This document shows, one piece after another, positions 1 to 9,633 of a stretch of 64,000 nucleotides of DNA (position 1 is its first letter; each line of letters starts with the position of its first letter). Both the position numbers and the translations under genes were made by a program. The notes under the pieces were generated by a model. It was given only the letters and a program-made list of their open reading frames with translations, was not told the DNA's origin and made no database searches. Source of the stretch: Betaproteobacteria bacterium (GTDB lineage: Bacteria; Pseudomonadota; Gammaproteobacteria; Burkholderiales; Casimicrobiaceae). The stretch lies in contig JAAFJO010000001.1 of the NCBI GenBank assembly GCA_013298145.1, forward strand, positions 310,001 through 374,000. Reading direction: 5' to 3'.

Positions 1-1034
1 TCGCACACCGGGCCTACTACGTCGTACACACGCGCACCGCGCTCTCGCTCAGCCACTGCGACCACGGCGTGAAATGCGTCGTAGAGCGTCGGACGAATCA
101 GATCATTCATGCCCGCATCCACAATCGCAAAGTTCTTGGTTTCACCTGGCTTGAGAAACTCAACACGCGTAAGAAGAAGCCCTGCATCACCAACGATAGA
201 ACGACCCGGCTCGAGCAATAGTTGCAGTCCTCTCTCACCGAGTTCGCGCTTGACTGCTTCGGCGAACACCGACATCGGGACCAATTTCTCGTCTGCGTAA
301 ACAATGCCGCGACCGCCGCCGATATCAATGTGCTCAATCTCAATGCCGCGATCAGCTAACTGATCTACCAAGGTGAGCAAGCGGCGAAGTGCGTCTACAA
401 ACGGCGACAGCTCGGTAATCTGCGAGCCGATGTGACACTCAATCCCGTGAATCTGAATGCCTGGCATGTCAGCGGCGAGTCGATACAGGCGTAGCGCTTC
501 TGAATGCGCAACGCCGAACTTGTTTGATTTCAATCCAGTCGAGATGTACGGATGCGTTTTGGGATCGACGTCCGGATTGATACGGAACGTGATTCGTGCA
601 CGCGTACCTACTTCGCTTGCCACCGCGTTCACGCGGTGCAGTTCTGATTCCGATTCGATGTTGAAGCAATAAATGCCTTGGCGAAGCGCGAACTCAATTT
701 CTTCAGCCCGTTTAGCAACACCCGAGAAGATTACTTTGCCGGGATCGCCCCCTGCGGCGATCACGCGCTGAAGCTCTCCCATCGAAACGATATCGAAGCC
801 CGCTCCCATTTCCGCGAGCAGCGAAAGCACGCTCAGCGATGAATTCGCTTTGACCGCATAACAAATGAGGGGCGACAATTCACTAAACGCGTCTCTATAG
901 GCCTGATAGTTGGCGACGATCGCGGCGCGCGAGTAGACAAATGTTGGCGTTCCAAACTTTTGCGCAATCGCCTCAAGCGAAACGCCTTCGTAGAACAGCT
1001 GACCGTCTTTCCGAGCGAGTTGTTGCATCAGCAT
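1..1034 (-). CDS. lysA: Diaminopimelate decarboxylase LysA (3' end outside window)
   Basis: LysA decarboxylates meso-diaminopimelate to L-lysine in the cytoplasm, the last step of lysine synthesis. About 344 codons are present and the C-terminal part, roughly 75 residues for a usual length near 420, lies beyond base 1. Visible alanine-racemase-fold motifs are CYAVKANSS with the PLP lysine at about residue 62, the HIGSQ segment, and the glycine-rich EPGRSIVGDAG. The reading frame breaks off at VVGPVC, which normally leads into the conserved substrate cysteine region. The start at 1034 (MLMQQLARKDG) is chosen because it overlaps the end of lptM by a few bases; a second ATG lies two codons in. 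It is co-transcribed with lptM. Identification is by motif and neighbourhood. Confidence 0.95.
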   Translation of the reverse strand, partial: MLMQQLARKDGQLFYEGVSLEAIAQKFGTPTFVYSRAAIVANYQAYRDAFSELSPLICYAVKANSSLSVLSLLAEMGAGFDIVSMGELQRVIAAGGDPGKVIFSGVAKRAEEIEFALRQGIYCFNIESESELHRVNAVASEVGTRARITFRINPDVDPKTHPYISTGLKSNKFGVAHSEALRLYRLAADMPGIQIHGIECHIGSQITELSPFVDALRRLLTLVDQLADRGIEIEHIDIGGGRGIVYADEKLVPMSVFAEAVKRELGERGLQLLLEPGRSIVGDAGLLLTRVEFLKPGETKNFAIVDAGMNDLIRPTLYDAFHAVVAVAERERGARVYDVVGPVC

Positions 1035-1189
1035 GATTGTGGCTCCGTAGCATCAACGCCTAAGGGCTGAGCGAGAGACAGCGCTGCTTTAGGGGGAACA
1101 AGCGGCCCTTTATTGCCGCACCCACTGATCAAGGCGCTGAGCGCAACAAGACCAAGAAGGCAAACCAAGCGTGGGAGAATCGTTTTCAT
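1028..1189 (-). CDS. lptM: LPS-translocon maturation lipoprotein LptM (YifL-like)
   Basis: This 53-residue lipoprotein is too short for ordinary ORF lists. It has a charged start (MKTILPR), a hydrophobic stretch and a lipobox ALISGC with the cysteine at about residue 24. The lipobox is followed directly by GNKGPLVPP, the family signature of YifL/LptM (C-G-x-K-G-P-L). In E. coli LptM helps the LptDE translocon form its disulfides. The TGA stop overlaps the lysA start, so the two genes are translationally linked, the usual arrangement in betaproteobacteria. The function is inferred from the family; only the lipobox and signature are directly visible. Confidence 0.88.
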   Translation of the reverse strand: MKTILPRLVCLLGLVALSALISGCGNKGPLVPPKAALSLAQPLGVDATEPQSC

Positions 1190-1212
1190 TCCGATATTTT
1201 CCCGGATTCAAC

Positions 1213-1530
1213 ATGCTGGACGCTAGCGAATTCAACACTCATGCCGATTTACTCTTTGATCGGATCGTCGACACACTGGACGCAAGCGATGCGGATTTCG
1301 ATATCGAAATCAATGAAAACGTACTTACGATAACCTGCGAAGACGATTCAAAGATCATCGTGAACAAGCACGAGCTCAACCGAGAAATCTGGGTCGCAGC
1401 GAAAAGTGGCGGGTTTCACTTCAAGTGGAATGGCGCCTCATGGATCGATACCCGTGGCGGAGACTCGCTGGCGGCAACGCTCCAGCGAGTGGTGGCGGCG
1501 CAATCTGGGGCGATGCTCTCCTTCGGTTAG
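1213..1530 (+). CDS. cyaY: Frataxin homologue CyaY
   Basis: CyaY is a small cytoplasmic iron-binding protein that modulates IscS-dependent Fe-S cluster assembly. The 105-residue product starting MLDASEF has the acidic first helix (many Asp/Glu in residues 1-35) and the strand pattern EINENVLTI, SKIIVNKHE, IWVAAKSGGFHF, which matches bacterial frataxins in order and length. A GTG at 1171 in the same frame would give 14 extra residues with no family counterpart and would overlap lptM, so 1213 is preferred. With this start only 23 bp separate it from the divergent lptM, so the promoters must lie inside the opposing reading frames. No clear Shine-Dalgarno is visible. Confidence 0.9.
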   Translation: MLDASEFNTHADLLFDRIVDTLDASDADFDIEINENVLTITCEDDSKIIVNKHELNREIWVAAKSGGFHFKWNGASWIDTRGGDSLAATLQRVVAAQSGAMLSFG

Positions 1531-1573
1531 CCGAGTCCCGTCGCTTGAGCACAGGGCAGGCTTCATCTGTGAT

Positions 1574-2353
1574 TTAAAGCTCGAGCAAGACCGAGTAAGC
1601 CTTCACGGCGCGGCGATTTCGTTTGCAGAGCGGATCGAGTGATTCAACAATCTTCCAAAAACGCGGTGAATGATTGAACTCCACCAAGTGCGCCAATTCG
1701 TGCGCAACAACGTGTCGCATAAGCTCTTTGGGCAGTTGAACAAGGCGGAAGTTAAGTCGAATCACACCGTCAATCGTGCAGCTACCCCAGAGCGTCCGTG
1801 CCCGAGAAAGCTTAACCGTCGTCAGGGGCAAATCTGCGGCTGCGGCCATCGCAACTGCGAGTTCCGGCAATTCTTGCGCGGCGAGCGCCCAAAGCTCGCG
1901 GTCAAGCCGAGCACGGTCAATCGTGCCCGTTGCCGTCGTTACGACACAGCGGGCATCAGAGAGATCAATTTCTTCGAAAAGACCTTGGCGCACTTCGACA
2001 CGCAGCCGCTTTCCTCTAAATAGAAGATGACCGCCATCTTTCAACTCCGCCAGCTGCGAAAGCCGCGCCCTTTGCTTTTCTAACGCGGTAGCAACCCATT
2101 CGCGTCGCTCGTCGATTGCGGCGTCGATCTCGTAAATTGGGGTCCAGTGCGGCGCACGAATTACCAGGCCATCGGTAGTGATGACAAGTCCGATTGATCG
2201 GCGGCGGCCGCGCTCCAAGCGATAAGTCACGCCCGTTTGGCTGTTTCGGTAGGTGACGTTGGGGTTCACCGAATCCGTGGCGATCTTCCCCGCGCGCGGG
2301 GTTGCTCCGCCTAAATTTCCGATGCCATGAATAAGTTCACGAAAAAAACTCAT
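1574..2353 (-). CDS. YgjP/SprT-type zinc metallopeptidase
   Basis: A 259-residue protein of the YgjP-like (DUF45, M48-related) metallopeptidase family. The zinc site is explicit: HELAH at residues 218-222 with a third histidine at 228 in FNHSP, followed by the FW motif usual in this family. The N-terminal half (RRSIGLVIT, VIRAPHW) is the family's beta-rich region. No signal peptide or membrane segment is visible, so it should be cytoplasmic. It is last in the run glyQ-glyS-gmhB-plsC, with 199 bp separating it from plsC, an order common in Burkholderiales. Its substrate is unknown in this family. Confidence 0.85.
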   Translation of the reverse strand: MSFFRELIHGIGNLGGATPRAGKIATDSVNPNVTYRNSQTGVTYRLERGRRRSIGLVITTDGLVIRAPHWTPIYEIDAAIDERREWVATALEKQRARLSQLAELKDGGHLLFRGKRLRVEVRQGLFEEIDLSDARCVVTTATGTIDRARLDRELWALAAQELPELAVAMAAAADLPLTTVKLSRARTLWGSCTIDGVIRLNFRLVQLPKELMRHVVAHELAHLVEFNHSPRFWKIVESLDPLCKRNRRAVKAYSVLLEL

Positions 2354-2552
2354 CGAGATTACGAGACGTTACTTCGAGATTCACGGACGCTCACGAGCTT
2401 CGATAAGACATGCATCTACGCATTGTCTCCCAGACTTGGCGGCGGCGGGGCAAATTCGGCGGGATCGTTCCCTAGAGTGCCTTTGCGACGAGGTGCCGCA
2501 CAAGAGTTAACGCGGGCTCAACGCACAGCGTTTGATCGACTCTGATCGGCGT

Positions 2553-3296
2553 TCAAACTCGGCGCTTGTCTCTACCATCGCCCAGTCGCGCAACTTCGTC
2601 TTCAATGATTTGCTCAATTTCGGTATTGAGCTCAGCCATCACTCGGCCGCGGGTATCAAGCGGCGGAAGGATTGAAAGCGTAACGATGCCTGGGTATTTT
2701 TTCCACGGATGTCGCGGCCAGCAGTAGCCCGCGTTGTGAGCGACTGGCAGGACAACCGCCTCACAGCCGATGGCAAGCCGCACACCGCCTGTTTTGTATT
2801 TACCGCGCTGCCCGGCCTTAATGCGCGTACCTTCCGGGAACACGATGATATTGAAACGACGCTTCAGCAAGCGCTCTTTGCCTTGCTCAATCATCTTCTC
2901 CATGGCTTGCGCACCGGCTTTTCGGTCAATCGTGATCGGCGAGCTCAACGCGAAGCCCCAACCGAAAAACGGCACCCAAAGCAGCTCCTTTTTCGCGACA
3001 AAACTTCCGGGCGCAAACCAGGTTTCTAGCGCGAGCGTCTCCCAGGTAGACGAGTGTTTTGAGAGGACAACGCACGGCTCTTTCGGCACATTTTCCCAGC
3101 CGCGAATTTCGTAGCGGATACCGCAGAGCACTTTCGCGAGCCAGATGAAAAAGCCGGTATAGCCCGAGTAGTAGAGATTTCGCTGTCGCGCCGGAAGCCA
3201 AAATGTAAGCGCACCAATCACGAGATAAATCGGTGTGACGGTGAGCTGCGCGATAACAAAGAGGATGTTTTTAGTAGCCTGGAACATAGCTTTCAC
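2553..3296 (-). CDS. plsC: 1-acyl-sn-glycerol-3-phosphate acyltransferase PlsC
   Basis: PlsC adds the second acyl chain to lysophosphatidate at the inner membrane to give phosphatidic acid. The 247-residue protein has an N-terminal hydrophobic anchor (residues 12-35), the acyl-acceptor motif HSSTWE at 81-86 and FPEGTR at 153-158. The first motif is HX4E, not the textbook HX4D; as far as I know the glutamate form occurs in betaproteobacterial PlsC, so this is probably not a defect. The GTG start overlaps the gmhB stop by four bases (GTGA); an in-frame ATG (MFQATKN) lies three codons later. Coupling to gmhB puts phospholipid and LPS-core synthesis together. Confidence 0.92.
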   Translation of the reverse strand: MKAMFQATKNILFVIAQLTVTPIYLVIGALTFWLPARQRNLYYSGYTGFFIWLAKVLCGIRYEIRGWENVPKEPCVVLSKHSSTWETLALETWFAPGSFVAKKELLWVPFFGWGFALSSPITIDRKAGAQAMEKMIEQGKERLLKRRFNIIVFPEGTRIKAGQRGKYKTGGVRLAIGCEAVVLPVAHNAGYCWPRHPWKKYPGIVTLSILPPLDTRGRVMAELNTEIEQIIEDEVARLGDGRDKRRV

Positions 3297-3835
3297 ACCT
3301 GAGTCGCAAGAAGCGCGTCAACAGCGGCGTCGAGATCGGCAAACACTCGTGTGCCCTCGGGAAGCCCCCCTGCCGCGTTTGTTTTCTCGCCCTTGCCAGT
3401 GAGAACCAGATAGGGGATACCGCCAACGCGTGCCGCCGCTTCAAGGTCGCGCGGCGAATCGCCGATACAAACCACGTCTTTCAGATCCACATTCAAGCGC
3501 TGTCCGATATCGATCAGCATTCCGGGCTCAGGCTTCCTGCAGCGGCAGCCCGCGTCGCCCGAATGCGGACAGTAGTAAATCACGTCGATATGCCCCCCGG
3601 CCTGTTGAACCGCTTTGAGCATCTTTGCGTGAATTGCGTTGAGCGTATTCATGTCGAGCAAGCCGCGCTCGATGCCCGATTGGTTGGTGGCCACTGCGAC
3701 GTGAAATCCTGCGCCATTGAGGCGCGCGATTGCTTCGAGTGAGCCAGGAATCGGCTTCCACTCTTCGGGCGATTTGATAAAGCGATCACTATCAACATTG
3801 ATCACACCATCACGATCAAGAATCACGAGCTTCAC
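3293..3835 (-). CDS. gmhB: D-glycero-beta-D-manno-heptose-1,7-bisphosphate 7-phosphatase GmhB
   Basis: GmhB removes the C7 phosphate from heptose bisphosphate on the way to ADP-heptose for the LPS inner core. The 180-residue product opens with the HAD motif LDRDGVINVD (nucleophile Asp7, acid/base Asp9), has ATNQSG (motif II) and the zinc-binding loop CPH...CRCRKP characteristic of GmhB, then GDSPRDLEAA (motif IV). A GTG start at 3835 is chosen because it places the catalytic DxD at the usual distance from the N-terminus and is preceded by a GAGGG Shine-Dalgarno; an upstream in-frame start at 3871 would add 12 residues unlike the family. It overlaps plsC by four bases. Confidence 0.92.
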   Translation of the reverse strand: MKLVILDRDGVINVDSDRFIKSPEEWKPIPGSLEAIARLNGAGFHVAVATNQSGIERGLLDMNTLNAIHAKMLKAVQQAGGHIDVIYYCPHSGDAGCRCRKPEPGMLIDIGQRLNVDLKDVVCIGDSPRDLEAAARVGGIPYLVLTGKGEKTNAAGGLPEGTRVFADLDAAVDALLATQV

Positions 3836-3869
3836 GAAACCGACCCTCGACCATGAATGGCTGCAAGAC

Positions 3870-3944
3870 AAATTGGCAAGCAGCTAAATGCGGCTTGCCC
3901 AATTTTAATGGGGGCTAGCGTTTCTTTTGATACGTTATCAAAAG
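3870..3944 (-). repeat. Overlapping hairpins between glyS and gmhB
   Basis: This gap holds three inverted repeats. CTTTTGATA (3924-3932) pairs perfectly with TATCAAAAG (3936-3944). GCTTGCCC (3893-3900) can pair with GGGGGCTAGC (3910-3919), or alternatively with AATTGGCAAGC (3871-3881), so two of the hairpins are mutually exclusive. The stretch is AT-rich compared with the flanking genes. On the minus strand it follows the glyS stop and precedes the gmhB start by about 35 bases. No U-run follows any stem, so a simple intrinsic terminator is unlikely; it may belong to the dispersed hairpin family described in the findings. Confidence 0.55.
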
Positions 3945-4008
3945 TAAAAATAAACAATCGTTAGTCCCGTTTAATTGTGGTGTACGTGTGAATAGTTCGC
4001 TCTCGAAC

Positions 4009-6159
4009 TTAGCTCGCGAGCTTCGAGAGATCTGCCACTTTGTTCATCGCGTCACGCAAGTCTCGCAACAGCGCGAGGCGATTCGCCCGCACCGCTTTGT
4101 CTTCTGCCATCACCATGACGTTGTCGAAGAACGCATCCACGGGCGCTTTCAACGCAGCGAATGATTTCAGATAGCCGGTGAAGTCGCCAGATTTGAACAG
4201 CGCATCCGCGCTCGGCGCAATTGCGTTCAACGCATTGCGAAGCGCCGCTTCGGCGGGTTCTTGCGGTGCGTTGTTCGCCGCGATTTCCTCTTTCGCTTCT
4301 TCGGCTTTCTTCAGAATGTTTGCGACGCGTTTGTTCGCTGCGCTCAAGCTTTCGGCTTCAGGCAGTTTTGCGAACTCACGAACTGCAGTTAGCCGTCCGG
4401 GGATAACGTCGAGGCTCCGCAGTCGCCCGTCCATAACAGACATGACTTGGGCGGTTTCAAATCCAAGGTCTTTGCAATAGCCGCGCAGGCGTTCGAGAAT
4501 GAAAAGTCGCAGCAAGCCAAGCTGCCAAGTCAGCGTTTCTCCCCCGTGATCTCGAAAAAGATCGCCGGCAGCTTCAAGGAGCGCGTCCAATTCAACGGAA
4601 AGCTTTTGTTCAACCAATATCCGGATAACGCCGAGCGCATGCCGCCGAAGGGCGAATGGGTCTTTGTCACCTGTCGGCTCTTGCTTAATCGCAAAAAGAC
4701 CTACAAGCGTTTCCAATTTGTCCGCTAACGCGACAGCAGTCGGCACGCCCGCGGCCGGTAAGCGATCACCCGCAAAACGCGGCATGTAATGCTGCTCGCA
4801 TGCAGCAGCAACGTCGGCTGCCTCGCCATCCGCAGTGGCGTAATAACGCCCCATGATCCCTTGCAACTCTGGGAATTCGCCGACCATCAAGGTGGGTAAA
4901 TCCGCTTTGGCCAGTAGCGCCGCGCGCTCGGCTTTGGCTTTATCCGCGCCGATCATCGCTGCGATTTCGCCTGCGAGTTTGCTCAGGCGTTGCACGCGTT
5001 CGCCCTGGGTGCCAAGCTTATTGTGGTAGACGACGTTCGCGAGTTGCGGCACGCGATCGGCGAGCTTCGTTTTCTTATCCGTCTCGAAGAAGAACCGAGC
5101 ATCGGCTAGGCGTGGACGCACCACGCGCTCGTTGCCTGTGATGATGCGAGAAGCGTCTTCAAGCTCCATGTTCGAAACGATCAAGAACTGGTTCTTGAGC
5201 TTTCCATTCGCGTCAAAAAGCGGGAAATACTTCTGATTCGTCTTCATCGTAAGAATCAGACACTCCTGCGGCACAGCCAAATATTCCGCCTCGAACTGGC
5301 AGACATAGACCGTTGGCCATTCGACGAGGGAGGTCACTTCGTCTAGCAAATCGGCATACGTCTCCGCTGCGCCTAAGCTCGCGCCAAGTGCGTTCGCCTT
5401 CGTTTCGAGCTGCGACAAAATCATTTCGCGACGCGTCGCGAACACGGGTTCAACCTTACCGAACTGCCGCAGCAGTTCTTCATAGCGCGACGCTTCATCG
5501 ATCTCGATGTTGTTCGCGCCCTGGAAACGATGGCCGTGAGTGATGTTCGACGAAATGAGCCCGAGCGTTGACGCTGAGAGCACATCCGATCCGTGCATCA
5601 CAACCAGACCGTGCGCAGGACGCACAAAGTTCGCTTCAGTAACACCATCCGCGAGTTGATAGTTCATCACTTTTGGAATCGGCAATTTCGCCAGAGTCGC
5701 GTCAACTGCGGCTTGCGCACGCTCGGTGAGCGTTGCGCCCGCCGCTTCACCAACGAGATAAACGTAGTCCGCTTTGCCATCGCTTTCGATGAGCAGCTTT
5801 TTGCCGTTGACGGAGGCGTTCGGAAAGTTTTCTGCGAGCGCTTCGCTACCGGAAGCGGCGAGTTTCTTTTTGAGCGCGGGCGACGCCGCGCCGCTCGCAT
5901 CTTTGGCAACGGCCAGCGGCATAAGTTTTTCTTTGATCGCTTTCGGCGGCGCAGCCGACAGCACTGCGCCGATGCGAACCGCCAGACGACGCGGCGTCGC
6001 AAACGATTCGGTAGATGAGTTTGCCCCGAGCAAGCCATCGTTCTTGAGGCTTGCCCCAACGCCCGCAGCAAATGCTTCACCCAATTTTTTGAGTGCTTTT
6101 GGTGGCAATTCTTCGGTGAAGAGCTCGATCAGGAGAGGCTTAGTCATAGCGGTGCTCAT
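4009..6159 (-). CDS. glyS: Glycine--tRNA ligase beta subunit
   Basis: GlyS is the beta chain of bacterial alpha2beta2 glycyl-tRNA synthetase; it carries tRNA recognition while GlyQ carries the aminoacylation site. The 716-residue protein begins with the family signature [16 protein letters not shown] and contains [19 protein letters not shown] and NQKYFPLFD in the usual order, and [13 protein letters not shown] before the C-terminal anticodon-binding region. Length is slightly above E. coli GlyS. It overlaps glyQ by four bases (ATGA), consistent with equal subunit synthesis. No frame disruption was seen. Confidence 0.97.
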   Translation of the reverse strand: MSTAMTKPLLIELFTEELPPKALKKLGEAFAAGVGASLKNDGLLGANSSTESFATPRRLAVRIGAVLSAAPPKAIKEKLMPLAVAKDASGAASPALKKKLAASGSEALAENFPNASVNGKKLLIESDGKADYVYLVGEAAGATLTERAQAAVDATLAKLPIPKVMNYQLADGVTEANFVRPAHGLVVMHGSDVLSASTLGLISSNITHGHRFQGANNIEIDEASRYEELLRQFGKVEPVFATRREMILSQLETKANALGASLGAAETYADLLDEVTSLVEWPTVYVCQFEAEYLAVPQECLILTMKTNQKYFPLFDANGKLKNQFLIVSNMELEDASRIITGNERVVRPRLADARFFFETDKKTKLADRVPQLANVVYHNKLGTQGERVQRLSKLAGEIAAMIGADKAKAERAALLAKADLPTLMVGEFPELQGIMGRYYATADGEAADVAAACEQHYMPRFAGDRLPAAGVPTAVALADKLETLVGLFAIKQEPTGDKDPFALRRHALGVIRILVEQKLSVELDALLEAAGDLFRDHGGETLTWQLGLLRLFILERLRGYCKDLGFETAQVMSVMDGRLRSLDVIPGRLTAVREFAKLPEAESLSAANKRVANILKKAEEAKEEIAANNAPQEPAEAALRNALNAIAPSADALFKSGDFTGYLKSFAALKAPVDAFFDNVMVMAEDKAVRANRLALLRDLRDAMNKVADLSKLAS

Positions 6160-7103
6160 GCGGCAACCTCCTTTTTTGGAAGCTGCGCAAGCAAGGCATC
6201 ACGCGTCACACCCTTGAGCATCGGAAAGCCGAGTCGCTCGCGCGAATCGTAGTAACTCTGCGCAACGCTCCGCGAGATGTTGCGAATGCGCCCGATGTAG
6301 GCCGCGCGCTCGGTCACTGAAATCGCGCCGCGCGCATCAAGCAAATTGAATACGTTACCTGCCTTGAGCACCATCTCATAAGCGGGCAGCGCAAGCTTTG
6401 CTTCCATCAAGCGCTTGGCTTCTGCTTCGAACGTATTGAATTGACCCAGCAGCACGCTGGCGTCGCTCTGCTCGAAGCTATATGTTGCTTGTTCCACTTC
6501 GTTTTGATGCCACACATCGCGGTAAGTGATGATGTTTTCCACGCCATCGACCACGCTCTTCGAATAGACGAGGTCATACACGTTTTCAACGCCCTGCAAA
6601 TACATGCAGAGACGCTCCAAACCGTAGGTGATTTCGCCTGTGATCGGTTTGCAATTCAAGCCGCCGACTTGCTGGAAATAGGTGAACTGGGTGATTTCCA
6701 TCCCGTTCATCCACACTTCCCAACCCAAGCCCCATGCGCCGAGCGTTGGGTTTTCCCAATCGTCTTCCACGAAGCGCACATCGTTTTGCGAGAGATCAAA
6801 TCCAAGCGCAGTGAGCGAGCCTAAATACAAATCGAGAATGTTTGGCGGCGACGGCTTCAGTACCACCTGATACTGATGATGCTGATGCAAGCGGTTGGGA
6901 TTCTCGCCGTAACGCCCGTCTTTTGGGCGACGCGAAGGCTGCACGTACGCAGCGCGCCAAGGCTCAGGCCCGAGCGCGCGAAGGAAAGTTGCCGTGTGTG
7001 AGGTGCCTGCGCCAACTTCGAGATCGATGGGCTGCAAGAGCGCGCAACCTTGCGCGTTCCAATAAGTTTGTAAGCGAAGAATCGCTTCTTGAAAGGTAAT
7101 CAT
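6156..7103 (-). CDS. glyQ: Glycine--tRNA ligase alpha subunit
   Basis: GlyQ is the class II catalytic chain of the tetrameric glycyl-tRNA synthetase. The 315-residue product begins [15 protein letters not shown], the canonical GlyQ start; a longer in-frame start at 7130 would add nine residues with no counterpart. Conserved segments seen are [39 protein letters not shown] and [12 protein letters not shown] (motif 3). It sits 97 bp downstream of lnt on the same strand and overlaps glyS by four bases. Confidence 0.97.
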   Translation of the reverse strand: MITFQEAILRLQTYWNAQGCALLQPIDLEVGAGTSHTATFLRALGPEPWRAAYVQPSRRPKDGRYGENPNRLHQHHQYQVVLKPSPPNILDLYLGSLTALGFDLSQNDVRFVEDDWENPTLGAWGLGWEVWMNGMEITQFTYFQQVGGLNCKPITGEITYGLERLCMYLQGVENVYDLVYSKSVVDGVENIITYRDVWHQNEVEQATYSFEQSDASVLLGQFNTFEAEAKRLMEAKLALPAYEMVLKAGNVFNLLDARGAISVTERAAYIGRIRNISRSVAQSYYDSRERLGFPMLKGVTRDALLAQLPKKEVAA

Positions 7104-7200
7104 TGATGGGTGTCGAGCGACAAAGTACAAGCAACGAGCGATCGGCTCATCTGCGTGTCGTATGCAAAACTCGCTACATTATTCGAAAGCTTTCTCGATT

Positions 7201-8781
7201 TTATGCGGCTTTCGGCGCATCTCCGTTCGCCCGTTCGCGCCGAGGGCGCTGCGCAGCGGCGATGCCGAGCCCCGCAAGGCACACGATCAAGAGCGGCAAG
7301 TCGCCCCACACCATGTACGGTGTGTAGCCCTTTGCGCCTTGCACAGTCGCTTCGAGAATGCCGGTTTGCCATGAGGGGATCCGATCCGCCACACGGCCTT
7401 TGGCATCGATCACTGCCGTGATGCCGGTATTGTTGGCGCGAACCATGGGGCGCGCTTGTTCGATCGCGCGAAGCTGCGCGAGCTGCAAGTGCTGTTCTGC
7501 CGCCGCGCTCTTGCCAAACCAGGCATCGTTTGAAATGTTTACGAGCAAGGTCGCATCAGGCAAGGTGCGGTGCACATCGCGAGCAAAGGCGTCTTCGTAG
7601 CAAATCGAGATGCCGAGCGTTTGCCCGTTCAAGGTCATCAGCGGTTGATTAGGATCGCCGGCAGCGAAATTGCTCATCGGGATTTGCAGATTCCGATAGA
7701 ACCAACCCAGTACGCCTTGCAGCGGCATGTACTCGCCAAACGGTACGAGATGGACCTTGCGATACTGCTGCGGCGGATCGATACCGAAGGAAACCGCCGC
7801 GTTGTAATACTTGCCGTTATCCTCGATCGGAACGCCGATGACCAGATTGGCGCGTTTTTCCTTCGCGATTGACTGCAAACGCTCAACATACTCGCGCGGT
7901 ACGCGGTCCAGCAGATTGGGGATCGCCGTTTCCGGCAGGATGATGAGCTCACCTTTCGCTTCGCGGACGAGTTTCTCGTAGGTCGCAAGGGTTGCTTGGA
8001 ATCGCGCCGGGTCCCACTTCAATGACTGCTCGATGTTTCCCTGGAGAAGAGAGAGGCGAAGGGGCTTGCCGGTCGGCTCGCCCCAGGTCGTGACGTTGAG
8101 CGCAAGCGCGGCAAGCACGGCCCACGCCACCATCCAGCCAACCATTTGGGCCCAGCCGACGAAATTTCCAAAGCCGATGATGAGTTTAGGGGTCGAAGGC
8201 AGTGCTTTTTCTAAGTAGCTGTCTTTGAGCTTGAGCGCGCTCAGCGTCAACGCGCTTGCAAACACAATCAACCAGCCAACACCCGTGGCTCCGACGATCG
8301 GCACAAAACCCTGGAAGCTGAAAACGCCATTGGTTTGAGTCGCGCCTATGCTCAACCACTCGAACCCTGTAAATAAAAAAGCCCGCAAATACTCGCTGAA
8401 AGCCCATGCGCTCGCGAACACAAACGCAAAGAAAAATCGCGACTTTGGCTTCGCCCAAGCAGTGAACGCACAAGCAAGCATCGGATAAATCGCGAGATAG
8501 CTGCAGAAGAGGACGGCAGAAAACCAAGCTAGGGCGAGCGGCATGTTGCCGAACTCGTGCATGCTGATGCGCACCCATGAAACGCCCACGATAAAGTAGG
8601 CGAGCCCAAACGTGAATCCGATCAGTGCGCCCGCGCTAAAGCTCGTTGCTGTACGCACCAAGTAAGCGAGGGCGCCCATACCGATAAACGCAAACCACCA
8701 CCAACCGACGGGGGCGAAACTCAAATAGGCGGTGAGCGCGCCCGCGCCAAGTGCGAGCGCAATCGATAACGACTTCTTCAA
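7201..8781 (-). CDS. lnt: Apolipoprotein N-acyltransferase Lnt
   Basis: Lnt transfers the third acyl chain onto the N-terminal cysteine of lipoproteins in the inner membrane. The N-terminal ~240 residues are strongly hydrophobic with several membrane segments, followed by a nitrilase-fold domain. Its triad is visible as E284 (LPETAIP), K342 (YRKVHLVPFGEY) and C394 (SICYEDAF), using a TTG start at 8781. That start is preferred because it overlaps the corC stop (TTGA) and has GGAG five bases upstream; the longer frame from 8805 is also a TTG. The K-C spacing of 52 equals that of E. coli Lnt. It forms an operon with corC. Confidence 0.93.
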   Translation of the reverse strand: MKKSLSIALALGAGALTAYLSFAPVGWWWFAFIGMGALAYLVRTATSFSAGALIGFTFGLAYFIVGVSWVRISMHEFGNMPLALAWFSAVLFCSYLAIYPMLACAFTAWAKPKSRFFFAFVFASAWAFSEYLRAFLFTGFEWLSIGATQTNGVFSFQGFVPIVGATGVGWLIVFASALTLSALKLKDSYLEKALPSTPKLIIGFGNFVGWAQMVGWMVAWAVLAALALNVTTWGEPTGKPLRLSLLQGNIEQSLKWDPARFQATLATYEKLVREAKGELIILPETAIPNLLDRVPREYVERLQSIAKEKRANLVIGVPIEDNGKYYNAAVSFGIDPPQQYRKVHLVPFGEYMPLQGVLGWFYRNLQIPMSNFAAGDPNQPLMTLNGQTLGISICYEDAFARDVHRTLPDATLLVNISNDAWFGKSAAAEQHLQLAQLRAIEQARPMVRANNTGITAVIDAKGRVADRIPSWQTGILEATVQGAKGYTPYMVWGDLPLLIVCLAGLGIAAAQRPRRERANGDAPKAA

Positions 8782-9605
8782 ACGCGCTCCACCGTTGCCA
8801 GCCAAACGCGCCGCCCATCGGCTCGTAAAACGGTGAACTTGAATCCTGAGAGCTCGATGGTTTCGCCGCGATGCGGCACCCGGGCAAACGCGTGCATCAG
8901 TAAGCCGCCCACGGTATCAGCGTCGTCGGTACCGAATTCGGTACCGAACTTTTCGTTGAAGGCATCTACCTCGGTTGACGCTTTCACGCGCCACTTCGTT
9001 GCTGATTCCGCAATGATGTTGTCGGCTTCTTCGTCGTAATCGTATTCGTCGATGATTTCGCCCACGATCTGTTCGAGCACGTCTTCGATGGTGACCAACC
9101 CGGCGACCGAGCCGTGTTCGTCGATCACAATCGCCATGTGGTTGCGCTGCGAGCGGAATTCACGCAGCAATACATTCAAACGTTTCGTTTCGGGAACAAA
9201 CACCGCAGGCCGCAACACATTCTTCAACGAAAACGCGTCAGGATTGGTCACATAGGCGAGCAGATCTTTGGCGAGCAAGACGCCGATCACTTCATCGCGC
9301 GTTTCACCAATCACTGGGTAGCGCGAGTGGCGCGTTTCGACCATTTCGGCGATCACATCAGAGGGCGCGTCGTCGATCTCGATCACATCCATTTGCGAGC
9401 GCGGCACCATCACATCGCTCACCGTCATCTCGGCGACATCCAGCGCGCCTTCGAAAATAGAGAGCGCGTCTGCATCAAGCAATTTGCGTTCGTGCGCATC
9501 GCGAAGCATGTCGAGCAGGTCTTCGCGATCTTCCGGCGCGCCGGACAGCATGGTCGATAAACGCTCAAAGAACGATGGCTTCGGTTTAGCGTCTTCGTCG
9601 CTCAT
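8778..9605 (-). CDS. corC: CorC/YbeX-type CBS-domain protein
   Basis: A 275-residue soluble protein with paired CBS domains (residues ~65-185, including VMVPRSQMDVI and HSRYPVIGETRDEVIG) and a C-terminal CorC_HlyC domain (DTVGGLLMHAFARVPHRGE). It lacks the membrane DUF21 domain of longer relatives, so it is the short CorC/YbeX form. The family is linked to Mg/Co resistance and, for YbeX, to ribosome and rRNA metabolism. The start at 9605 is taken because MSDEDAKP is typical and GGAG lies about ten bases upstream; an upstream ATG at 9623 adds six residues. It is followed by lnt with a four-base overlap, as in E. coli ybeZYX-lnt. Confidence 0.93.
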   Translation of the reverse strand: MSDEDAKPKPSFFERLSTMLSGAPEDREDLLDMLRDAHERKLLDADALSIFEGALDVAEMTVSDVMVPRSQMDVIEIDDAPSDVIAEMVETRHSRYPVIGETRDEVIGVLLAKDLLAYVTNPDAFSLKNVLRPAVFVPETKRLNVLLREFRSQRNHMAIVIDEHGSVAGLVTIEDVLEQIVGEIIDEYDYDEEADNIIAESATKWRVKASTEVDAFNEKFGTEFGTDDADTVGGLLMHAFARVPHRGETIELSGFKFTVLRADGRRVWLATVERV

Positions 9606-9633
9606 CGAAGAACACTCCAACAAATTATCTGTC

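Noticed and set aside
81..86. Defect in PlsC because of HX4E instead of HX4D (residues 81-86 of the product at 2553-3296)
   Set aside because: The glutamate variant is, as far as I recall, common in betaproteobacterial homologues, and the rest of the protein is intact. The coordinates given here are residue numbers.
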